From an uncultured Opitutia bacterium (GTDB taxonomy: Bacteria > Verrucomicrobiota > Verrucomicrobiia > Opitutales > JABJCN01): DNA of 6,312 nt. Both the position numbers and the translations under genes were made by a program. Numbering within the stretch: position 1 is the first letter of the stretch; each line of letters begins with the position of its first letter. The notes beneath the pieces were generated by a model that worked only from the letters and a program-made list of their open reading frames with translations, had not been told where the DNA came from and made no database searches. Location: assembly GCA_913046175.1 (NCBI GenBank), contig CAJWSN010000077.1, positions 1 to 6,312 of the forward strand, read 5' to 3'. Shown here piece by piece: positions 1-5,259 of this stretch.

Positions 1-158
1 GGCTTCAATAGTTCCACCACCAGAAAACTCTTGTCAGCCTTCAGCTTTGGACACAGTTTCCAGTAAGTTAAGAACTGTTTTTCCAAAATGGGTTGAGTTA
101 GTAAATTCCAGTCTCAGGAACAAAAATTTAAAAAAAAACCCGAAAGAAAACTCGTAAC
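1..158. other. AT-rich upstream region of the DUF1538 gene; no gene recognised
   Basis: This stretch is clearly more AT-rich than the coding sequence that follows and ends in an A-run (130-138) shortly before the start codon at 159. It presumably holds the promoter and leader of the two-gene unit. I found no convincing -35/-10 pair. TTGTCA at 31-36 and TTGAGT at 93-98 are -35-like, but neither has a good -10 about 17 bases downstream. A TTCCAGT heptamer occurs twice (58-64 and 106-112), which may be chance. One plus-strand frame is open from the left edge to a stop at 155-157, but it does not read like a protein. Confidence 0.5.
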
Positions 159-2312
159 ATGCCACAACAAAATTCAGGTGCAGGCCCAAAACTGACATTT
201 AAACAGCAGGTGGGCATACTCCTTCCCTTCGCGTGGGATAAAATCAAAGAGCAGATTTCCTGTGTTTGGTTCGTCCTCGCCTATTTGATCGTTTTCCAAG
301 TTCTCGTGTTGGGACTGCCGATTGTGTATTCAATTACGATCGCTGTCGGCATTGCGATCACCATCGTCGGTCTGGCCTTCTTCATGGAGGGTTTACGTTT
401 GGGACTTATGCCACTTGGAGAAACGCTTGGCTCAACACTTCCCCGAAAAAAGATTCTGGGGATTCCCTGCCTTCCAACCAGTCTTGCATTCGGCTTCGTG
501 CTTGGTGCATTCGCAACCTTTGCAGAGCCGGCAATTGGTGTCCTTCGGCAAGCCGGCGCCAGCGTTGACCCCAATGCAGCACCCCTGCTTTGGACCATCC
601 TTAATACTGGAGCCGCGAACCTGGTGAACATGGTGGGGGCCGGTGTTGGTGTCGCCGTGTTACTGGGGGTCCTCCGGTTTTATAAGGGTTGGTCCTTGAA
701 GCCGTTCATCTACGGCGGTGTTATTATTCTTTCGAGCCTGACCCTTTATTTTAAATTCACTGACCCAAAACTTGAGCACGTTCTCGGCCTGGCTTGGGAC
801 TGTGGTGCAGTTACAACCGGACCAGTGACCGTCCCGCTTGTTCTTGCATTGGGTATTGGTGTCTGTCGCATTGTCTCAACCGGCGGCTCAAGCAACACCG
901 GTTTTGGGGTTGTCACCCTCGCCTCCCTTTTCCCGATCCTTGCTGTCATGATCTATGCCCTCATGCTTTTCAATGGGGATAAATACTACAACCCCGGCAA
1001 CCCGGACCTGCCCGGGGACTACGGAAAGAACTACGAAGAATCCTTAAAGCAGTACGCAGATACGGTGGCCAAGGAACGCCGGGCATCATCTGGAGGGGTG
1101 TCAGAGGAAGATCAGGCGTGGTCAATGAAAGCGGAAGACAAGCAAAAAGTGGAATCCAGCCTCAATGAAAACGGGAAACTGCCCGAAGGTTATGCCCTGA
1201 AATGGAAGGTTGATGATGCCATGCTTAATGAAACAAAACTTGAAGGCAGTGAGACCGAAGTTAAAATTGAAGTGGCCAATGCCAAGGTTTACGTTGTTTC
1301 TGAAGGTTATAAGACCCCCAAGGAAGCTTGGAACCCAGAAACTGACTTAAAGAAATCCTTCACCAATGGATTCAACTTTTTCCCGGACACCTACAAACCG
1401 GAAGAAGACAAGAACGGCAACGGCAAGCCAGACCCAGGTGAAGACTTCTACACGATAAAAGAAGATGGATCCATCGACTACAGCAAGGGAGACGGCAAGC
1501 TCTCCGGACCTGACCAGGACCGCGGTGCAATCGAAGGCGCTGTCTGGGCCATCGTTCCATTGTGTTCCATACTGCTGCTCGTCCTCATGGTTGGCCTTCG
1601 CCAAAAACCCAAGTACCTCGACGAACTGCTTGTTGGTATTGCTTGTGCAGTTACCGGCATGTGCCTTTTCAATCTGGGCATCGCGCTGGGACTGACACCA
1701 CTGGGGGAACAACTTGGACAGAATGTGGTCTCCACCTTCGAGCGCATCATGCCTTGGGGCGCGGAAGGCTTTGTTGACCCAATGTTTGCCTCCAGCACCG
1801 CAGGGAAATGCCTGGCAATATTATTCGGCGTAATACTCGGTTACGGCGCAACCCTTGCCGAACCTGCGCTAAACGCGCTTGGGAATACAGTTGAAAAAAT
1901 TACGGTTGGTGCCTTCAAAAAGAGCCTTCTCATGCAAGCCGTTGCCCTCGGCGTCTCCCTTGGAATTGGCACCGGGGTGGCCAAGATCGCATTCAACCTG
2001 GATCTTTGGTACCTTCTACTCCCCCCCTATGCCCTCCTGCTTGTGCTGACCTTTCTCTCCAGCGAGGACTTTGTAAACTTTGGCTGGGACAGTGCGGGGG
2101 TCACCACGGGGCCGATAACGGTTCCACTTGTCCTTGCCATGGGGCTGGGTATTGGATCCAAGACTGGAGCTATTGACGGCTTCGGTGTTCTTTCCCTTGC
2201 ATCAGTCGGCCCCATCCTGACCGTCCTCACCGTGGGTCTAATCGTGAAGAAGAAACCAAAGAAGGCGGAGGAAGAGGAAGAAGCAACCCAAACCCAAGCG
2301 GAGGCTGCCTAA
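159..2312 (+). CDS. Two-domain DUF1538 membrane protein, putative transporter or channel
   Basis: This 717-residue integral membrane protein consists of two homologous DUF1538 units at about residues 31-271 and 461-697. Shared motifs mark the duplication: PLGE at 85-88 and 514-517, AEPA at 122-125 and 567-570, a WD..(G/A)..TTGP(V/I)TVPLVLA block from 213 and 643, and a GFGV..LAS block from 248 and 674. Each half has several hydrophobic helices. Residues 272-460 form a charged soluble insert, and 417-428 fit an EF-hand loop. The positive RQKPK after the helix at 461-480 suggests that the insert lies outside the cytoplasm. The tail (697-717) is Lys-rich, then Glu-rich, and probably cytosolic. 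DUF1538 has no function known to me. The P-II-like gene immediately downstream suggests regulated transport, with the substrate unknown. The ATG at 159 is the only sensible start; it is preceded by A-rich sequence without a strong Shine-Dalgarno. Confidence 0.88.
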   Translation: MPQQNSGAGPKLTFKQQVGILLPFAWDKIKEQISCVWFVLAYLIVFQVLVLGLPIVYSITIAVGIAITIVGLAFFMEGLRLGLMPLGETLGSTLPRKKILGIPCLPTSLAFGFVLGAFATFAEPAIGVLRQAGASVDPNAAPLLWTILNTGAANLVNMVGAGVGVAVLLGVLRFYKGWSLKPFIYGGVIILSSLTLYFKFTDPKLEHVLGLAWDCGAVTTGPVTVPLVLALGIGVCRIVSTGGSSNTGFGVVTLASLFPILAVMIYALMLFNGDKYYNPGNPDLPGDYGKNYEESLKQYADTVAKERRASSGGVSEEDQAWSMKAEDKQKVESSLNENGKLPEGYALKWKVDDAMLNETKLEGSETEVKIEVANAKVYVVSEGYKTPKEAWNPETDLKKSFTNGFNFFPDTYKPEEDKNGNGKPDPGEDFYTIKEDGSIDYSKGDGKLSGPDQDRGAIEGAVWAIVPLCSILLLVLMVGLRQKPKYLDELLVGIACAVTGMCLFNLGIALGLTPLGEQLGQNVVSTFERIMPWGAEGFVDPMFASSTAGKCLAILFGVILGYGATLAEPALNALGNTVEKITVGAFKKSLLMQAVALGVSLGIGTGVAKIAFNLDLWYLLLPPYALLLVLTFLSSEDFVNFGWDSAGVTTGPITVPLVLAMGLGIGSKTGAIDGFGVLSLASVGPILTVLTVGLIVKKKPKKAEEEEEATQTQAEAA
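972..1538 (+). other. Soluble insert between the two DUF1538 repeats, with EF-hand-like loop
   Basis: This part of the DUF1538 gene encodes residues 272-460, a hydrophilic segment between the two membrane halves. It is rich in Asp, Glu, Lys, Asn and Gly. Residues 417-428 (bases 1407-1442) read DKNGNGKPDPGE, which places D, N, N, G, D and E at EF-hand loop positions 1, 3, 5, 6, 9 and 12. A second Asp/Gly-rich stretch at 436-454 is less regular. The fit to an EF-hand loop is seen in the sequence. Calcium binding, and placement outside the cytoplasm, are inferences. Confidence 0.6.
2300..2304 (+). promoter_or_regulatory. Shine-Dalgarno of the P-II-like gene
   Basis: GGAGG lies nine bases before the ATG at 2314, inside the last codons of the DUF1538 gene. 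It is the clearest ribosome binding site in the window and fixes the start of the downstream gene. Together with the one-base gap between stop and start, it suggests translational coupling, so the two proteins are probably made together. Confidence 0.7.
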
Positions 2313-2313
2313 A

Positions 2314-3462
2314 ATGAGCGAATTTAAATCTACAACCGACTACTCACTCGTTTCCATCGTCCTCCCCAAATTGACCGGGGAGCCCGTGGTTCAAAGCCTC
2401 GGAAAGAATGGTGCACGCCATATCCTGCAGTCCACCTCGCGTGGATCCCTCCTCAATGAAGGCGGAGGTTTCTTTAGCAAGATGTTCCCACCCCCGGCAC
2501 CCGAACAGGAACTCTTTCAGCTCCTTGTCCCCAGTGCCAAACTGGGCGACGTCATGCAGGGTGCCGTTGATGCCGGTTACCTTAACCGTGCCGGAAGCGG
2601 AGCGATCTTCTCCATGCCATGCAAAGGAGATATTCACCATACCGAAGCCTTCCCGATCCTGTCAGCCAATGGAGATGGAGGTTCAGCGATTGGGGACACC
2701 CTTGCCGCAGAGATGGATGCCATCATTTGCATCGTTGAAATCGGCGCCGCGGACGACATGGCTGCCGCCGCCCTGAAGGCAGGAGCCTCCGGCCCGACTA
2801 TCACCTTTGGTGAAGGAGGCGGCGTGCGTGACAAGATACGCCTGCTTCGTCTCACCAAGGGACCGGAGAAGGAGATCGTTATTGCAGTGGTGGAAAAAGC
2901 GGAGACAGACAAGGTCTTTACCGAGATGGCCCGTGCCGGCAAGATCACCGAGCCCGGCAGGGGTTTCATGTACACGACTCCGGTCGATCGTGGACTGATC
3001 AATATCTCCAGCTCTTTTAGTGCCGGTGGCGCCGGAGCCAGCTTGGACCAGATAATCGGTGCGCTTGACGAGCTTAAGGGCGGCAAGGACTGGCGCTCCA
3101 ATCTGCCTGCTGCAGGCAGCAGTCAATCCAAGGGTGGCGGGAAGACCCCTCTCCTGACGGATTTAACTGAACTGGTGGGTTTGTTTTGCCTCGTTCACCG
3201 GGATCATTACCCCGCCATATATGATGCCATCCTCAACGCAGGAGCCAGTGGGGTTAGCGTCGTCTTCGGGACATTGCGTGACCCTAATGCATCCCCTGAA
3301 GCAGCCAATGAGGAATGGGCCTCCGTCCAGACCTCCATCGCACCTGGCGCGCTCGATAAGGTTCGTGATGCCCTTGAATCCGCAATAAATCAGGAAGGCA
3401 TTGACAGTGCCTGCCTGTTCACCAGTGCCATCGAGAAGGCAGCCACTTATATACCAAGCTGA
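2314..3462 (+). CDS. Triple P-II-like regulatory protein, partner of the DUF1538 protein
   Basis: This 382-residue soluble protein appears to contain three P-II (GlnB/GlnK)-like modules. Module 2 (about 133-232) is the most canonical: an opening strand, a helix ending in AGASGPTITFG, then EIVIAVV, a helix, and AGKITEPGRGF resembling the P-II B-loop. Module 3 (about 283-378) repeats the pattern with AGASGVSVVFG. Module 1 (about 10-105) is the most divergent, matching through GARHILQ and AGYLNRAGSGAIF. A Gly/Ser-rich linker (265-277) separates modules 2 and 3. Ordinary P-II proteins have about 112 residues and form trimers, so one chain could imitate a trimer. The segments matching the T-loop lack tyrosine, so uridylylation at the usual residue is unlikely. 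The C-terminal RxRTG nucleotide-binding motif is not evident. Being one base after the DUF1538 stop, the protein probably binds and controls that membrane partner; its ligand is unknown. Confidence 0.8.
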   Translation: MSEFKSTTDYSLVSIVLPKLTGEPVVQSLGKNGARHILQSTSRGSLLNEGGGFFSKMFPPPAPEQELFQLLVPSAKLGDVMQGAVDAGYLNRAGSGAIFSMPCKGDIHHTEAFPILSANGDGGSAIGDTLAAEMDAIICIVEIGAADDMAAAALKAGASGPTITFGEGGGVRDKIRLLRLTKGPEKEIVIAVVEKAETDKVFTEMARAGKITEPGRGFMYTTPVDRGLINISSSFSAGGAGASLDQIIGALDELKGGKDWRSNLPAAGSSQSKGGGKTPLLTDLTELVGLFCLVHRDHYPAIYDAILNAGASGVSVVFGTLRDPNASPEAANEEWASVQTSIAPGALDKVRDALESAINQEGIDSACLFTSAIEKAATYIPS

Positions 3463-3488
3463 TCAGGATTTGGATTTAATTTAATCCC

Positions 3489-3524
3489 AAAAAAAGACCC
3501 TCCCGCAAAGGAGGGTCTTTTTTT
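3489..3524. terminator. Bidirectional intrinsic terminator
   Basis: GACCCTCC (3496-3503) pairs perfectly with GGAGGGTC (3510-3517) around the six-base loop CGCAAA. Seven As (3489-3495) and seven Ts (3518-3524) flank the stem, extending it to 15 bp and giving a U-tract on either strand. It lies 26 bases past the P-II-like stop and 37 bases past the clpP stop, between two convergent units, so it should end both. A weaker hairpin, GGATT/AATCC (3472-3476 with 3483-3487), lies just upstream on the plus strand. Confidence 0.93.
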
Positions 3525-3561
3525 GTTTTGAAATGTTACCGCAAGGCTTGTCCGCAAAGGC

Positions 3562-4137
3562 TCAGACTTTCTCGACAATCCGGTCCGCCAAGCCGTATTC
3601 AATGGCTTCCTTTGCATTGAGGTAAAAGTCACGATCCGTATCCTTTTCCACCTGCTCAAGTGGCTTGCCGGAGGCATCGGCAATAATCTGGTTCAACTCC
3701 TGGCGGAGCTTTTCCATTTCCTCAGCCTGGATGTTGATGTCAACGGCAGGAGCCACCATCCGGCCGGAAATCAGGGGCTGGTGAATCATCACACGTGAGT
3801 GGGGGTACAGCAAACGCTGGCCCTTGGGCGCCGCACTCAGCAGGATGGAGCCCATGCTTGCCGCCAATCCGGTAACCACGACTGTCAGGGGGGAAGTGAT
3901 CATCTTCATGGTGTCAAAGATCGCCATCCCGGCTGTAATGGAACCACCGGGCGTGTTGATGTAGAAAGTGATTTCATCACCCGGTTGCGTCCACTCCAGA
4001 TAGAGCAGTTTTTCCGTGATGTCCTTGGCAGACTTGTCACTCACGTCGCCCCAGAGAAAGATTTTCCGTTCATCAAGGAATTTCTTCTGGATAAGAGTGG
4101 TGATGTCTTCGGGTTTCTTTTCTTCCGTGTTGGCCAT
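3562..4137 (-). CDS. clpP: ATP-dependent Clp protease proteolytic subunit, divergent ClpP1-like paralogue
   Basis: This is a serine peptidase of family S14, the subunit of the cytosolic ClpP tetradecamer that degrades proteins unfolded by an AAA+ partner such as ClpX or ClpA. The 191-residue length is normal. The catalytic triad is visible: Ser94 in GLAASMGS, His119 in VMIHQP, and Asp170 in DTDRD. NTPGGSITAGMAIFDTM (61-77) is the usual oxyanion-loop region. The segment after HQP (LISGRMVAPAVD, 122-133) departs from the common GG..GQATD and is two residues longer than in E. coli. From memory the protein resembles chlamydial ClpP1, for example in SSPLTTVVTGLAASMGS. A second ClpP elsewhere in the genome is therefore likely (inference). 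No clpX is adjacent. The gene is last in the minus-strand run, 32 bases after rpiB. The ATG at 4137 follows an AT-rich leader without a Shine-Dalgarno. Confidence 0.93.
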   Translation of the reverse strand: MANTEEKKPEDITTLIQKKFLDERKIFLWGDVSDKSAKDITEKLLYLEWTQPGDEITFYINTPGGSITAGMAIFDTMKMITSPLTVVVTGLAASMGSILLSAAPKGQRLLYPHSRVMIHQPLISGRMVAPAVDINIQAEEMEKLRQELNQIIADASGKPLEQVEKDTDRDFYLNAKEAIEYGLADRIVEKV

Positions 4138-4169
4138 GATTTATTGCTTAAATAAAAAAAGGGATTCTA

Positions 4170-4616
4170 TCAGGCGGTCTCAATCAAATCAATCCTGTGT
4201 TGATGCCGTCCGCCCTCAAACTCAGCATTCAACCAGGCGAGCACCGTGTCCAGGGCGGTTTCCCTTGAAATCTGTCTCTGCCCCAGGGAAATCATGTTCG
4301 CATCATTATGCTGCCGGGCAAGGCGACCTGTATTCGCATCCCAGCAAAGGGCACAACGAATACCCGTCACCTTGTTGGCAGACATTGCCTCCCCGTTTCC
4401 ACTTCCACCCAGGACAATACCAAGGTCACACGAACCTTCCGCCACCGCACGAGCAGTCGGCTTGATGAATACCGGATAGTCCACCGACTCCCTGGAATAG
4501 GTGCCAAAGTCCTCCACGGTGTATCCCATGGCCTTCAAGGTTTCCCTGAGAAATTCCTTGTATTCGAAGCCGGCGTGGTCCGTCCCAATACCAATCCTGG
4601 GCAGGTCATTGCTCAT
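4170..4616 (-). CDS. rpiB: Ribose-5-phosphate isomerase B (LacAB/RpiB family)
   Basis: This cytosolic enzyme interconverts ribose 5-phosphate and ribulose 5-phosphate in the non-oxidative pentose phosphate pathway. From the chosen start it has 148 residues, typical for RpiB. Family motifs are GTDHAGFEYK (11-20), DFGTYSRESVDYP (36-48), GGSGNGE (70-76), SANKVTGIRCAL (79-90) and LARQHNDAN (99-107). Where E. coli RpiB has the catalytic Cys (CGTG), this protein has Gly70, followed by Glu76 in GSGNGE. That is the arrangement of Mycobacterium tuberculosis RpiB, where a Glu acts as base. A related sugar-phosphate isomerase such as LacAB or allose-6-phosphate isomerase is less likely. The ATG at 4616 is chosen because it gives family length. 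An in-frame ATG at 4625 and TTG at 4655 are possible, the TTG following a weak GGTGA. The gene lies 72 bases after sufT. Confidence 0.9.
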   Translation of the reverse strand: MSNDLPRIGIGTDHAGFEYKEFLRETLKAMGYTVEDFGTYSRESVDYPVFIKPTARAVAEGSCDLGIVLGGSGNGEAMSANKVTGIRCALCWDANTGRLARQHNDANMISLGQRQISRETALDTVLAWLNAEFEGGRHQHRIDLIETA

Positions 4617-4655
4617 AGGGCGCATTGAAAAAACAGAAGGCCCGGAGTTGTTCAA

Positions 4656-4699
4656 GCCTGATCACCGACAATCTTAAAATTTCTTTATTTAAATCAGGC
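4656..4699. repeat. Inverted repeat spanning the sufT stop and rpiB leader
   Basis: GCCTGAT (4656-4662) and ATCAGGC (4693-4699) are perfect complements separated by 30 AT-rich bases that include the sufT stop codon. In the minus-strand transcript they could form a seven-base-pair stem with a large loop. No U-tract follows, so it is not an intrinsic terminator. It might influence RNA processing or rpiB translation, or be chance. Confidence 0.3.
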
Positions 4700-5237
4700 C
4701 AAGTTGCATCTTGCCCTCCTCAGAAATGAGATCCTGTGTCCAGGGAGGATCCCAGACAATCTCAACTGTGGCCTCAACCACACCGGGCACGGAGAGAATG
4801 CGGGATTTCGCATCCTCGGCAATCGTCGGTCCCATTCCGCATCCGGGGGCCGTCAGGGTCATATCCATCCTCACATGATGGGAATCGGGCCCATCCTCCT
4901 CGACTGCCAGATTATAAACAAGCCCGAGATCAACAATGTTAACGGGAATCTCAGGATCGAAGACATTGCGCAATTGATTCCAGATTTCATCCTTCTCGGG
5001 CGGGCCTTCATGGGGCTCCCGGTTGTCATCTCCACCTTCCAAATCCGGTGACTCCCCCAGGGCCTCCGCAAATTCACGGGCAATCCGAAACATGCCGTTG
5101 GCGGTCATCACGGTAAAGTTGCCACCGAGGCGATGCGTAACGGTAACCGTGGTGCCGGATGGCAGCGTACATTGATCGCCCTGCGGGACCAGGGTGGCCT
5201 CAACGTCCTGGGTCAGTGTGGTTTGCTCATGTTGCAT
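4689..5237 (-). CDS. sufT: Putative Fe-S cluster assembly protein SufT (MIP18/DUF59 domain)
   Basis: This 182-residue cytosolic protein is of the long SufT type, an accessory factor in maturation of iron-sulfur proteins linked to the SUF pathway. The N-terminal part (about 14-61) has the SufT signature: LVPQGD, LPSGTTVTV, LGGNFTV and a following ALG. An acidic linker (65-83) leads to the MIP18/DUF59 domain (about 84-182), with DPEIPVNIVDLGLVY (94-108), TLTAPGCGMGP (127-137, conserved Cys133) and WDPPWTQDLISE (162-173). The ATG at 5237 is chosen because the SufT homology begins soon after it. An upstream extension to 5348 would overlap sufD out of frame and adds a basic segment foreign to the family. 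The gene starts 19 bases after the sufD stop, which indicates one operon. The leader is T-rich with no Shine-Dalgarno. Confidence 0.92.
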   Translation of the reverse strand: MQHEQTTLTQDVEATLVPQGDQCTLPSGTTVTVTHRLGGNFTVMTANGMFRIAREFAEALGESPDLEGGDDNREPHEGPPEKDEIWNQLRNVFDPEIPVNIVDLGLVYNLAVEEDGPDSHHVRMDMTLTAPGCGMGPTIAEDAKSRILSVPGVVEATVEIVWDPPWTQDLISEEGKMQLGLI

Positions 5238-5245
5238 AAAAAAAA

Positions 5246-5259
5246 TAAAAGGCCTTTTA
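5246..5259. repeat. 14-bp perfect palindrome at the sufD-sufT junction
   Basis: TAAAAGGCCTTTTA is a perfect palindrome that includes the sufD stop codon (5257-5259). On the minus strand an eight-T run (5238-5245) follows it, directly before the sufT ATG. The stem is mostly A-U and would have only GGCC as its loop, so termination should be weak at best. It could also be a small operator or chance. Confidence 0.35.

Noticed and set aside
31..98. Sigma-70 promoter for the DUF1538 gene based on TTGTCA (31-36) or TTGAGT (93-98)
   Set aside because: Neither has a recognisable -10 at suitable spacing. No sigma-54 GG/GC pair or other known operator was seen either.
2..157. Plus-strand frame open from the left edge for 51 codons, ending one base before the DUF1538 start
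   Set aside because: The sequence is AT-rich, with no family resemblance and low-complexity Lys/Asn codons at its end from the A-run. It looks like a non-coding leader, though the tail of an upstream gene cannot be fully excluded.
1347..1798. Antisense frames opposite the middle of the DUF1538 gene
   Set aside because: They are shadows of the real gene, with no domain or start signal to support them.
2634..3126. Two long antisense frames (155 and 147 codons) opposite the P-II-like gene
   Set aside because: The Ser/Pro/Ala/Arg-rich translations have no recognisable domain, and they oppose a gene with clear homology and a good ribosome binding site.
3799..4465. Plus-strand frames (118 and 149 codons) over clpP and rpiB
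   Set aside because: They run opposite two well-conserved genes and cross the gap between them, and their translations match nothing I recognise.
4617..4655. rpiB starting at the TTG at 4655 or the ATG at 4625
   Set aside because: Both add residues ahead of the usual RpiB N-terminus. The weak GGTGA before the TTG is not enough to prefer it, but the start remains uncertain.
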